Shown piece by piece: positions 27,249 through 35,970 of a stretch of DNA of 64,000 bases. Numbering within the stretch: position 1 is the first letter of the stretch; every line of letters starts with the position of its first letter. The notes under the pieces are model-generated. The model was not told where the DNA came from. It ran no database searches and was given only the letters and a program-made list of their open reading frames with translations. This stretch comes from an uncultured Piscinibacter sp. (GTDB taxonomy: Bacteria; Pseudomonadota; Gammaproteobacteria; Burkholderiales; Burkholderiaceae_C), in NCBI RefSeq assembly GCF_937952055.1, contig NZ_CALFYO010000008.1:94713-158712 (forward strand), read 5' to 3'. Position numbers and translations under genes: made by a program.

Positions 27249-27946
27249 AGCCTGTGCTGGTGCTGCAGCACATGGACGGCGACGGGCCGGGCTACCTGGC
27301 CACCTGGCTGCAACGGCGGGGCGTGCCCTTCGAGGTGTTCAACACGGCGGCGGGGCAGGACTTTCCGTCCTCGATGGATGCGCATGGGGCGCTCGCGGTG
27401 CTCGGCGGCGAGATGAGTGCCAACGACGATCTGCCGTCGCTGCGCCGTGCCGAAGCGCTGATCCGCGAGAGCATGGCCGGCGACCGACCGGTGATCGGCC
27501 ATTGCCTGGGCGGGCAGCTGATGGCCAAGGCCCTCGGCGCTCGCGTCGTCGATGCTGCGGCACCGGAGATCGGCTGGCAGACGATGCGCGTGCTCGCACA
27601 TCGTGAGGCGACGGCGTGGTTCGGCGGCGCGACAGAGCTGACCGTGTTCCAGTGGCACCACGAGGCATTCGAGCTGCCGCAGGGCGCGGTGCCGCTGGCC
27701 GGCAGCGAGGCCTGCGCCCATCAGGCCTTCGCGGTCGGCCGCCACCTCGGCATGCAGTTCCACGTGGAAGTCGACGCGCACAAGCTGGCGCTGTGGTCCG
27801 CGTCGCGCGATCGCGCCTACCTGCGGCTGCAGAAGACCTGCCCGACGGTGCAGGGCGGCGAGGCCATGCGTGCCCAGGCGGCCGAAGCACTTGCCGCGCA
27901 GCAGGCGCTGGCGGATCGGCTGTATGCGCGCTGGCTGGGCGCCTGA
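27245..27946 (+). CDS. Class I glutamine amidotransferase-like protein
   Basis: A 233-residue GATase1 domain protein with a complete triad: Cys87 in GHCLGGQ, His173 and Glu175 in QFHVEVD. No synthetase domain is fused, so it resembles stand-alone GuaA-type amidotransferase-like hydrolases that act on gamma-glutamyl compounds. It starts inside the stop codon of the aminotransferase gene, so the two products are probably made in equal amounts and may act in sequence. A gamma-glutamyl hydrolase parallel to PuuD is a reasonable guess; it is not proven. Confidence 0.82.
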   Translation: MKPVLVLQHMDGDGPGYLATWLQRRGVPFEVFNTAAGQDFPSSMDAHGALAVLGGEMSANDDLPSLRRAEALIRESMAGDRPVIGHCLGGQLMAKALGARVVDAAAPEIGWQTMRVLAHREATAWFGGATELTVFQWHHEAFELPQGAVPLAGSEACAHQAFAVGRHLGMQFHVEVDAHKLALWSASRDRAYLRLQKTCPTVQGGEAMRAQAAEALAAQQALADRLYARWLGA

Positions 27947-27951
27947 CAGTA

Positions 27952-28011
27952 TTTCACGTTGCGGGATGGTCTTTTCGAATTGCGGAAAAGACGGATGCTG
28001 CAGCGCCGCAA
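27952..28011. promoter_or_regulatory. Repeated TTGCGG operator-like sites upstream of aceA
   Basis: TTTCACGTTGCGGGA (27952-27966) and TTTCGAATTGCGGAA (27973-27987) are direct repeats set 21 bases apart, two helical turns. A third TTGCGG appears inverted at 28006-28011. The second repeat also lies within an inverted repeat, GTCTTTTC (27969-27976) with GAAAAGAC (27985-27992). The array sits about 190-245 bases upstream of aceA, just beyond the amidotransferase stop, and looks like a binding region for an unidentified regulator. Confidence 0.45.
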
Positions 28012-28063
28012 TCTTTCTCATCGTGGAGAACGCTATTTCGCATCCCGGTTTGATGTTCCTAAG

Positions 28064-28116
28064 TTATTGATTAATAAAGATAACATTTTTAGTCTTCTAT
28101 AAGACATAAGTCTTCT
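28064..28116 (+). promoter_or_regulatory. AT-rich promoter region of aceA with GTCTT repeats
   Basis: This stretch is strikingly AT-rich against the GC-rich surroundings. It contains the palindrome TTATTGATTAATAA (28064-28077), a TTGATT hexamer (28067-28072) as possible -35, and alternating GTCTT/AAGAC/GTCTT at 28092, 28101 and 28110, spaced nine bases apart. TATAAG at 28098-28103 could serve as a -10. Another GTCTTC lies at 28171 in the leader. No single promoter can be chosen with certainty. Confidence 0.5.
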
Positions 28117-28197
28117 CACGGCGCACGAGCGGGACTACTCTTGAGGCCAGAGATTTCGTTTTCAGTCCCTGTCTTCACATCATTCACGGAGGTCCCC

Positions 28198-29496
28198 ATG
28201 ACGAATCTGACCCGCGAACAGCAAATCGCCGCCCTCGAGAAGGATTGGGCCGAGAACCCGCGCTGGAAGGGCATCAAGCGCGGCTACAGCGCCGCCGACG
28301 TGGTGCGCCTGCGCGGCTCGCTGCAGATCGAGCACACGCTGGCCAAGCGCGGTGCCGAGAAGCTGTGGAAGCTGATCAACACCGAGCCGTTCGTCAACTC
28401 GCTCGGCGCGCTGACCGGCAACCAGGCCATGCAGCAGGTCAAGGCCGGCCTGAAGGCCATCTACCTGTCGGGCTGGCAGGTCGCCGGCGACGCCAACAGC
28501 AACGGCGAGATGTACCCCGACCAGTCGCTGTACGCGGTGGACTCGGTGCCGAAGGTCGTCAAGCGCATCAACGCCACTTTCAAGCGTGCCGACGAGATCC
28601 AGTGGAGTGAAGGCAAGAACGACATCGACTACTTCGCGCCCATCGTTGCCGACGCGGAAGCCGGCTTCGGCGGCGTGCTCAACGCCTTCGAGCTGATGAA
28701 GTCCATGATCGACGCCGGCGCCGCCGGCGTGCACTTCGAGGACCAACTCGCCTCGGTGAAGAAGTGCGGCCACATGGGCGGCAAGGTGCTGGTGCCGACG
28801 CGCGAAGCGGTCGCCAAGCTGGTGGCCGCGCGCCTGGCGGCCGACGTGATGGGCACCCCGACCATCCTGCTGGCGCGCACCGACGCGGAAGCGGCCGACC
28901 TGGTCACCAGCGATGTCGACGACAACGACAAGCCGTTCATGACCGGCGAGCGCACCGTCGAGGGCTTCTTCAAGACCCGCAACGGCCTGGAGCAGTCGAT
29001 CAGCCGCGGCCTCGCCTATGCCGAGTACGCCGACCTGATCTGGTGCGAGACCGGCAAGCCCGACCTGGCGTTCGCCAAGGCTTTCGCCGACGCGATCCAC
29101 GCCAAGTTCCCGGGCAAGCTGCTGGCCTACAACTGCTCGCCGTCGTTCAACTGGAAGAAGAACCTCGACGACGCGACGATCGCCAAGTTCCAGCGCGAGC
29201 TCGGCGCGATGGGTTACAAGTTCCAGTTCATCACGCTGGCCGGCTTCCACAGCCTGAACTACTCGATGTTCGACCTGGCCTACGGCTATGCGCGCAACAA
29301 CATGAGCGCCTTCGTCGAGCTGCAGGAGAAGGAGTTCGCCGCCGCCGAGCGTGGCTTCACTGCGGTGAAGCACCAGCGCGAGGTCGGCACCGGCTACTTC
29401 GACGCGGTGACGACGACCATCGAGGCGCAGGCCTCGACGGCCGCGCTGAAGGGTTCGACCGAGGACGAGCAGTTCTTCGACAAGAAGCACGCCTGA
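28198..29496 (+). CDS. aceA: Isocitrate lyase
   Basis: A 432-residue isocitrate lyase, first enzyme of the glyoxylate shunt, splitting isocitrate to succinate and glyoxylate for growth on acetate, fatty acids or other C2-yielding substrates. The active-site signature KKCGHMGGK (188-196, Cys190) and LLARTDAEAA are intact. The ATG at 28198 has a strong GGAGGT site five bases away; the 19-codon upstream extension lies in the leader and is rejected. Single-gene transcript, with a long AT-rich regulatory region upstream and a strong palindromic terminator downstream. Malate synthase is not in the window. Confidence 0.97.
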   Translation: MTNLTREQQIAALEKDWAENPRWKGIKRGYSAADVVRLRGSLQIEHTLAKRGAEKLWKLINTEPFVNSLGALTGNQAMQQVKAGLKAIYLSGWQVAGDANSNGEMYPDQSLYAVDSVPKVVKRINATFKRADEIQWSEGKNDIDYFAPIVADAEAGFGGVLNAFELMKSMIDAGAAGVHFEDQLASVKKCGHMGGKVLVPTREAVAKLVAARLAADVMGTPTILLARTDAEAADLVTSDVDDNDKPFMTGERTVEGFFKTRNGLEQSISRGLAYAEYADLIWCETGKPDLAFAKAFADAIHAKFPGKLLAYNCSPSFNWKKNLDDATIAKFQRELGAMGYKFQFITLAGFHSLNYSMFDLAYGYARNNMSAFVELQEKEFAAAERGFTAVKHQREVGTGYFDAVTTTIEAQASTAALKGSTEDEQFFDKKHA

Positions 29497-29516
29497 GTTC
29501 GAGCGACGTGTGAGCA

Positions 29517-29550
29517 GAACGGGCCCGCGGCAGCTGCCGCGGGCCCGTTC
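29517..29550. terminator. Perfect 34-base palindromic terminator
   Basis: A perfect self-complementary palindrome, centred on CAG|CTG between 29533 and 29534, with GAACGGGCCCGCGG as its left outer arm and CTTC following. It lies between the convergent aceA and GGDEF genes and should fold into a very stable hairpin on both transcripts, a bidirectional terminator. Confidence 0.8.
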
Positions 29551-29551
29551 T

Positions 29552-31424
29552 TCATGAGCGCACGAAGCACAGCCGGTCGCGGCCCTCCTGCTTGGCGCGG
29601 TAGAGCTGCCGGTCGCAGTCGGCGAGCAATGCGTCGAGCGACCCGGTCTGCGGCGTCAGCACGGCGGCGCCCATCGAGAAGGTGCAGCCGTGTGCGCCCT
29701 CGACGCCGCCGACCGACGTTGCCGCAAAGCGCTGGCGCAGGCGGGCGAACACCGCCGGCACCTCATCGGCCGCGGTACCGGGCATCACCAGTAGCCATTC
29801 CTCGCCGCCCCAGCGGCCGAACCGGTCCTGTCCGCGAAGGACCTCTCGGGCGGCGGTCGCCAGCGCACGCAGCACGGCGTCGCCGATGGCATGGCCTCGT
29901 GAGTCGTTGACGTGCTTGAAGTGGTCGAGGTCGATCAGTGCCAGCGCCGGTGGCACGCCGAGCCGTTGTGCCTGCTCGCACTGTGCCTGCGCGTAGGCGG
30001 TGACCGCACGGCGATTGGGTGCCCCGGTCAGCTCGTCGCGAAGCGCGAGATCAGCCAGCGCACGACGGCGCGCGAACGCGCGCCAGGCCACGCCGAGGGC
30101 GGTCAGCGCCACCAGCACCAATGCCGCCAGTGCCAACCACAACGCTCGCTGCGTGGCCGCCTCGGCCTGCAGCGCCAGCCGGGCGGTCTCGCTGCGGTGG
30201 CGCAGTTCGGCATTCTCGGCGTCGCGCTGGGCGGCCGCGTAGCGGGCCTGCAGGCGCAGGGTCTGCACGTCCGATGCGAAACCGCGGCCTTCGTCCTGGA
30301 AGGACTCGGCACGCTGCGTCTCTGCGTAGGCCTCCGCGTAGCGCCCCTGCGAGGCATAGCCGGCGGCCATGGCGCGGGCCATGCGCGCGCGGGCCGCGGC
30401 CGGCACGGCGGGGGTGTCCCAGCGTCGGGCGCGCCCGATCGCGGCGATGACTTCCGGGCGGCGCAGCGCAGCCAGCGCGGAGACGCTGTGTTCGGCGACC
30501 GAGAAGAGCCGGTAGCCCTCATCGGTGCCTTCGAGCAGCCGGCGTGCCTCGTCCAGCAGTGGCAGAGCCTGTGCCGGTTGCTTGAGTCGAATCTGCAACT
30601 CGGCCACGCCGATGTCGGCGGCGGCGATGCCGGCCCGGTCGTCGATGCTGCGCGACAGCTCTCGAGCCTGGCCGAAGAACTGCGCGGTTTCCTCCCAGCG
30701 CCTGGCGTGGCGCATGGCGTTGCCGCGCTCCCACAGCACGATGCTGCGGACAAAGCGGGCCGGCCGGTCGGCCAGGGCCCTCAGTGCGCGCTCGATAATG
30801 GCTGTCGGTGTCCGCCTGAGTGCGGGCGCGCCCGCGGCCGGCAATGGTGCCCATGGAGATCAGTGCCCCGACCTCGACGCCGGGCAGGCCCAGCTCGCGA
30901 CCGCATCGTTCGACCGCCTCCGCGGTGAGCCAGGCTTCGTCGAGGCTGTCGATGTCGATCGGCATGCCGAGGTCGATCTGTTTCAGCTCGCAGGCGAGCA
31001 TGGTGTCGTCCAGCGCCGTCACCTGCCGCGCCAGTGCATCCATCTGCCGGCGTGCCTCGCGCGGTTCCTGCGACGACCATCCGATCAGCAGCCGGGCCGC
31101 CGCCAGCCAGGCCCGATGGCCTGTCATGGCCTGAGGTGCGCCGGCCAGCGCGGCGTCGGCCTCCTCGAGCGTCTGCTCGGCTTGCGCCTGCAGTTCGAGT
31201 GTGTTCTGCGCCCGCGCCAGCGCGAGCAGGGCCCAGAAACGATCGACCGGCGCGCTGGCTGCCCCAAGCTGGACGCGGGCCTGCTCGATCGCGGCGCGCG
31301 GGTCGTCGTTGATGCGCTCGTCGATCACGAGCATGCTGGGCGGGAGCAGCGTGGCCGCGCCGGCCGCGGGGTGCAGCGCGAACCACAGGGCGGCGAGCAG
31401 GGCCTGGAGCGAGACGCGCTTCAC
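29552..31424 (-). pseudogene. Diguanylate cyclase (TPR-TM-GGDEF), apparent frameshift
   Basis: The parts add up to one gene. From a GTG at 31424 comes a signal peptide (SLQALLAALWFALHPAAGA) and helical repeats (AQARVQLGAAS... style, TPR-like), running in one frame to about 30810. The same type of repeats then continue in a second frame (AIIERALRALADRPARFVRS), followed by a transmembrane helix (residues LWLALAALVLVALTALGV) and a GGDEF domain with the active motif GGEEW and LRDELTGAPNRR. One extra base (or two missing) near 30800-30815 would explain the break. The fifth motif position is Trp instead of Phe. An authentic pseudogene and a sequencing error are equally possible; alternatively TTG 30844 could restart a shorter protein. 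Confidence 0.7.
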
Positions 31425-31475
31425 CGCTGGGTTGTCGGCTGCACCGGCGGAAAACTGAGGGAAAAACCGGGCGCC

Positions 31476-31492
31476 GCGTGAACCCTTCACGC
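31476..31492. promoter_or_regulatory. Perfect inverted repeat in GGDEF/CoA-binding spacer
   Basis: GCGTGAA and TTCACGC are perfect seven-base arms around CCC, in the 94-base spacer between divergent genes. It overlaps the alternative GTG (31490) of the GGDEF gene, which argues for the shorter start there. Candidate operator or start-site palindrome. Confidence 0.4.
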
Positions 31493-31518
31493 CCGGGGCG
31501 ATCGGTTATCGTTTCCCC

Positions 31519-31983
31519 ATGGCCGACACGATCTCCGAACTGCGCCGCATCCTGAACGACTGCCGGACCGTGGCGGTGGTCGGGCTTTCGGCCGAGTGGC
31601 ACCGCCCGAGCTACTTTGCCGCCAAGTACCTGCAGGAGCATGGCTACCGCATCGTTCCGGTCAACCCGCGCTACACCGAGGTGCTGGGCGAGCCGTGCTA
31701 CCCGAGCCTGGAGGCGGTGCCGTTCCCGGTCGACCTGGTCGACGTGTTCCGCAGGGCGGAAGACGTGCCGCTGATCTCGCGCTCGGCGGTCGCGATCGGC
31801 GCCAGGTGCCTCTGGCAGCAGATCGGCGTGAAGAGCCTCGAGGCCGACGCGATCGCGCGCGAGGCGGGCCTCGCGTCGGTGATGGACCGCTGCGTGAAGA
31901 TCGAGCACGCCCGCCTGTTCGGCGGGTTGAACTGGGCCGGCGTCAACACCCGCGTGATCTCGGCGCGCCGTCCCGTCGTCTGA
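31519..31983 (+). CDS. CoA-binding domain protein (YccU-like)
   Basis: A 154-residue Rossmann-fold protein of the CoA_binding_2 family. It starts ISELRRILNDCRTVAVVGLS with the glycine-containing nucleotide loop, then YRIVPVNPRY, SLEAVPFPVDLVDVFRRAEDVP and a C-terminal DRCVKIEHARL, all typical. The biochemical role of the family is undefined; CoA or acyl-CoA sensing is the usual guess. TATCGT seven to eight bases before the ATG suggests a leaderless or nearly leaderless message. It precedes metY by 11 bases, so the two are an operon. Confidence 0.88.
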   Translation: MADTISELRRILNDCRTVAVVGLSAEWHRPSYFAAKYLQEHGYRIVPVNPRYTEVLGEPCYPSLEAVPFPVDLVDVFRRAEDVPLISRSAVAIGARCLWQQIGVKSLEADAIAREAGLASVMDRCVKIEHARLFGGLNWAGVNTRVISARRPVV

Positions 31984-31994
31984 AGCGCAACACC

Positions 31995-33278
31995 ATGGCC
32001 GACCACGTATTCATGCCCGAGACGCTGGCCATCCACGCCGGACAGATCCCCGACGCCGCCACCGGCGCCCGCGCGCTGCCCATCTACCAGACCACCAGCT
32101 TCGTGTTCGACAGCGCCGACCATGCGGCGTCCCTCTTCAACCTGCAGACCTTCGGCAACGTCTACTCGCGCCTGTCGAATCCGACGGTGGCGGCGCTGGA
32201 GGAGCGTGTCGCTGCGCTCGAGGGGGGGCGCGCCGCCGTCGCCTCGTCCAGCGGCATGGCGGCCGAGGCGATGGCGCTCATGACCCTGCTGCAGCAGGGC
32301 GACCACGTGGTGGCGGCCGGTGCGCTCTACGGCGGCACGGTGACCATGCTGGCCGTGAACCTGAAGAAGTTCGGCATCGAGACCACGTTCGTCGATGCGA
32401 CGAAACCCGAGGCATTCGCCGCGGCGATCCGGCCGAACACGCGTGCGATCTTCGCCGAGAGCCTGGGCAATCCCAGCCTGGTCGTGCTGGACATCGCCGC
32501 GGTGGCCGAGGTGGCCCATGCACACGGCATCCCGCTGGTGATCGACAACACCGTGCCGTCGCCGTTCCTGTGCCAGCCGATCCGCCATGGTGCCGACATC
32601 GTCGTGCACTCGGCCACCAAGTACCTCGGCGGCCATGGCACCACGCTGGCCGGCGTGATCGTGGAGAGTGGCAAGTTCCCCTGGGACAACGGCAAGTTCC
32701 CGGGCATGACCGAGCCCTCGCCGGGCTACCACGGCGTGAAGTTCTACGAGACCTTCGGCGACTTCGGCTTCACGATGCGCGCGCGCATGGAGACGCTGCG
32801 CGTCTACGGCGCGGCGCTGGCGCCGACGAGCGCCTGGCAGATCCTGCAAGGCGTCGAGACCTTGCCGCTGCGCATGGAGCGGCACTGTACGAACGCCACG
32901 CGCGTGGCGGAGTTCCTGCGCGCGCATCCGCAGGTGAACTGGGTGAACTACCCGGGCCTGGCCGACCACCCGCAGCACGCGCTGGTGCAGCGGCAGATGC
33001 GCGGGGCGTCGGGTCTGCTCGCTTTCGGCGTGAAGGGTGGCATGGGGGCGGGCGTGCGCTTCATCGAGTCGGCCCAGTTCATGAGTCACCTCGCCAACAT
33101 CGGTGACACGCGCACGCTGATCATTCACCCGGCATCGACCACGCACCGCCAGCTCGACGCGTCGCAGCAACTCGCCGCCGGCGTGCTGCCCGACATGATC
33201 CGCATGTCGGTCGGGCTGGAGCACATCGACGACATCCTCTGGGACATCGACCAGGCGCTCGCGGCCGCGCGCGCGTGA
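31995..33278 (+). CDS. metY: O-acetylhomoserine aminocarboxypropyltransferase MetY
   Basis: A 427-residue Cys/Met-metabolism PLP enzyme that makes homocysteine from O-acetylhomoserine and sulfide. LAIHAGQIPD, SRLSNPTVAALE, ASSSGMAAE, DNTVPSPF and the PLP lysine Lys209 in HSATKYLGGHG are diagnostic; the insertion around GKFPWDNGKFPGMTEPSPGY favours MetY over the shorter MetZ/MetB. The ATG at 31995 gives the family start; longer in-frame readings run into the previous gene. Convergent with the TRAP permease gene. Confidence 0.93.
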   Translation: MADHVFMPETLAIHAGQIPDAATGARALPIYQTTSFVFDSADHAASLFNLQTFGNVYSRLSNPTVAALEERVAALEGGRAAVASSSGMAAEAMALMTLLQQGDHVVAAGALYGGTVTMLAVNLKKFGIETTFVDATKPEAFAAAIRPNTRAIFAESLGNPSLVVLDIAAVAEVAHAHGIPLVIDNTVPSPFLCQPIRHGADIVVHSATKYLGGHGTTLAGVIVESGKFPWDNGKFPGMTEPSPGYHGVKFYETFGDFGFTMRARMETLRVYGAALAPTSAWQILQGVETLPLRMERHCTNATRVAEFLRAHPQVNWVNYPGLADHPQHALVQRQMRGASGLLAFGVKGGMGAGVRFIESAQFMSHLANIGDTRTLIIHPASTTHRQLDASQQLAAGVLPDMIRMSVGLEHIDDILWDIDQALAAARA

Positions 33279-33285
33279 CCGCGGC

Positions 33286-35883
33286 TCAGGCCGGCGCCGG
33301 CGCGCCGCCTTGCGAGAGACGCCGGCGAGCCCGCTGCGCGCCCATCACCAGCGCCAGCAGCAGCAGCGCGGGCAGGAACATCCATTCCTTGGCCGGCCGC
33401 GGTGCCGGCATCTCGATGCTGGTGACCTTGAAGCCCTGTTCCAGCCCCAGTTTCTCGGCACGCGAGCCGAACTGCACCTGCGCGATCTGCATCTCGTCGC
33501 CCAGCGGCACGACCGTCAGGCCGATCTTGCGCAGGCGGTCGCGGCCCGGCCCGGCGTCCCCCAGCGGCAGCAGCACGCCCTTGCGGATGTCCTTGCCATC
33601 GAGGTTGGTGCCCTCCACCCAGATGCGCTTGCTGGCTCCGGCCGGCGCTTCCTCGACGCGCTTCATCAGCTGAGCAGCAGGAATCTCCTCGTAGGGCGGG
33701 TACACCATGTCCCACCAGAAGCCGGGGCGGAACAGCGTGAAGGTGACCAGCAGCAGCGCCGCCGTCTCCCAGGCTCGCGAGCGCACCAGGAAGTGGCCTT
33801 GAGTGGCTGCCGCGAACACCAGCATCGCCACGGTGGCGCTGACCATCGTCAGCAGCAGGTGCCAGGTGCTGTCGACGCCGATCATCAGCAGCTGCGTGTT
33901 GAAGATGAAGAGGAACGGCAGGATCGCGGTGCGCAGGCTGTAGAAGAACGCGGTGACCCCCGTCTTGATCGGGTCGGTGCGCGCGATCGCGGCAGCGGCG
34001 AACGAGGCCAGACCCACCGGCGGCGTGACGTCGGCCATCAGCCCGAAGTAGAAGACGAACAGGTGCACCGCGATCAGCGGCACGAGCAGTCCGCTCTGCG
34101 CGCCGAGCTCCACGACGACGGGCGCCATCAGCGTCGAGACGACGATGTAGTTGGCGGTGGTCGGCAGTCCCATGCCGAGCACCAGGCTGATGAAGGCCAC
34201 CAGCACCAGCATCAGCATCAGGTTGCCGCCCGACAGCAGTTCGACGACCTCGGTCATCACCAGCCCGATGCCGGTCAGGGACACGGTGCCGACGATGATG
34301 CCGGCGGCCGCGGTGGCCACGCCGATGCCGATCATGTTGCGCGCACCGGCCTCCAGGCCGCCGATGAGGTCAGCGAATCCCTGGCGCAGCGCCGCGCCGT
34401 AATCGCCGCGGCCACGCAGCGCGGAGATCAGCGGGCGCTGCGTCAGCATCACGAAGATCATGAACACCGTCGCCCAGAACGCCGACAGCGCGGGCGACAT
34501 CTGCTCGATCATCAGGCACCAGATCAGCACCACCACCGACAGCAGGTAGTGCAGGCCGGACTGGAGCGTCGGTGCCGTCTCCGGCAGCTCGAATACCGGT
34601 GCGTCGGGGTCGTCGAGCTTGAGCTCGGGCTGGCGCGCGCCGACCCAGAGCAGCCCGATGTACGAGGCCAGCACACCGACCCCGATGATCCAGATCGCCG
34701 CCGCGCCGGCGGCCTGCTTGATCCAGCCAATGCCGTAGTAGACCGCGCCGGCCAGCACCACGAAGCCGCTGACTGTGAGGCCGAAGGACAGCAGGCGCTG
34801 CAGCGGACCGGCTTGCGAGCGGCGCGGCAGGCCCACCAGGTTGGACTTCAGCGCCTCCAGGTGGACGATGTAGAAGAGGGCGATGTACGAGATGATGGCC
34901 GGCAGGAAGGCGTGTTTGATCACCTGCGTGTAGGGAATGCCGACGTACTCGACCATCAGGAAGGCCGCCGCGCCCATCACCGGCGGCATCAGCTGGCCGT
35001 TCACCGAACTGGAGACCTCGACCGCACCGGCCTGGTCGGGCCGGTAGCCGACGCGCTTCATCAGCGGGATCGTGAAGGTGCCGGTGGTCACGACGTTGGC
35101 AATCGACGAGCCGGAGATGATGCCGGTGGCCGCCGACGAGACGACGGCGGCCTTCGCCGGCCCGCCGCGCATGTGCCCGAGCAGCGCGAAGGCCGACTGG
35201 ATGAAGTAGTTGCCCGCGCCGGCCTTGTCGAGCAGCGAGCCGAACAGCACGAACAGGAAGATGAAGCCGCTGGACACGCCCAGCGCGACGCCGAACACGC
35301 CTTCGGTGGTCAGCCACTGGTGCGACATCGCGCGCGACAGCGAGGCGCCCTTGTGCGCGATCAGGTCGGGCATGTGGGGCCCGGCGAAGGTGTAGAGGAG
35401 GAACACCAGCGCGACGATCACCATCGGCAGGCCGAGCGCACGCCGCGTCGCCTCGAGCAGCAGGACGATGCCGACCACGCCGACGACGAGGTCCTGCGTG
35501 ATCGGCTGGCCGGGGCGCGTCGAGAGCTCCCGGTAGAAGATGAACAGGTAGCTCGCGCAGGCGGCGCCGACGATGGCGAACACCCAGTCGGTCAGCGGCA
35601 CGCGGTCCCGCGGCGAGCGGCTGAACGCCGGGTAGGCCAGGAACGCGAGCAGGATCGCGAAGGCCAGGTGGATAGCACGAGACTGCGTGTCGTTGAACAC
35701 GCCGATGCCGAGCGCGAACGGCAGCGGCGAGGCGATCCAGAGCTGGAACAGGCTCCAGCCCAGGCACAGCGCGAGGATCAGTCGGCTGACCAGCGGGCCG
35801 GGGTTGCGGCCTCCGGCGTCGCTTTCCGCGACCAGCTGGTTGACGTCGATCTCGGCCGCAGCCGACTTCTTCTTGCCGAACAT
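33286..35883 (-). CDS. TRAP transporter fused permease (4TM/12TM)
   Basis: An 865-residue integral membrane protein fusing the small (DctQ-like) and large (DctM-like) TRAP subunits. Signature stretches include ATGIISGSSIANVVTTGTFTIPLMKRVGY, VMGAAAFLMVEY and LGMGLPTTANYIVVSTLMAPV. Such fusions work with TAXI-type binding proteins, and one is encoded immediately upstream (87 bases). It imports an organic acid, amino acid or related compound using a sodium or proton gradient. The C-terminus carries an extra soluble domain (about residues 735-840) before a last hydrophobic segment. The ATG at 35883 follows GGGAGG. Confidence 0.93.
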   Translation of the reverse strand: MFGKKKSAAAEIDVNQLVAESDAGGRNPGPLVSRLILALCLGWSLFQLWIASPLPFALGIGVFNDTQSRAIHLAFAILLAFLAYPAFSRSPRDRVPLTDWVFAIVGAACASYLFIFYRELSTRPGQPITQDLVVGVVGIVLLLEATRRALGLPMVIVALVFLLYTFAGPHMPDLIAHKGASLSRAMSHQWLTTEGVFGVALGVSSGFIFLFVLFGSLLDKAGAGNYFIQSAFALLGHMRGGPAKAAVVSSAATGIISGSSIANVVTTGTFTIPLMKRVGYRPDQAGAVEVSSSVNGQLMPPVMGAAAFLMVEYVGIPYTQVIKHAFLPAIISYIALFYIVHLEALKSNLVGLPRRSQAGPLQRLLSFGLTVSGFVVLAGAVYYGIGWIKQAAGAAAIWIIGVGVLASYIGLLWVGARQPELKLDDPDAPVFELPETAPTLQSGLHYLLSVVVLIWCLMIEQMSPALSAFWATVFMIFVMLTQRPLISALRGRGDYGAALRQGFADLIGGLEAGARNMIGIGVATAAAGIIVGTVSLTGIGLVMTEVVELLSGGNLMLMLVLVAFISLVLGMGLPTTANYIVVSTLMAPVVVELGAQSGLLVPLIAVHLFVFYFGLMADVTPPVGLASFAAAAIARTDPIKTGVTAFFYSLRTAILPFLFIFNTQLLMIGVDSTWHLLLTMVSATVAMLVFAAATQGHFLVRSRAWETAALLLVTFTLFRPGFWWDMVYPPYEEIPAAQLMKRVEEAPAGASKRIWVEGTNLDGKDIRKGVLLPLGDAGPGRDRLRKIGLTVVPLGDEMQIAQVQFGSRAEKLGLEQGFKVTSIEMPAPRPAKEWMFLPALLLLALVMGAQRARRRLSQGGAPAPA

Positions 35884-35970
35884 CGGATCCTCCCGAACGC
35901 CGATCGGCGCCAAGCCAGAGGCCGCACGCGCGCGGCGCGTGCGGCTCGTCCTTCGCGGATCAACCGCCGC

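Noticed and set aside
28141..28197. N-terminal extension of isocitrate lyase
   Set aside because: A strong GGAGGT site sits directly before ATG 28198 and the known family starts there; the upstream part is leader with regulatory repeats.
31984..31994. Possible SAM riboswitch before metY
   Set aside because: Only 11 bases separate metY from the preceding gene, which leaves no room for a riboswitch.
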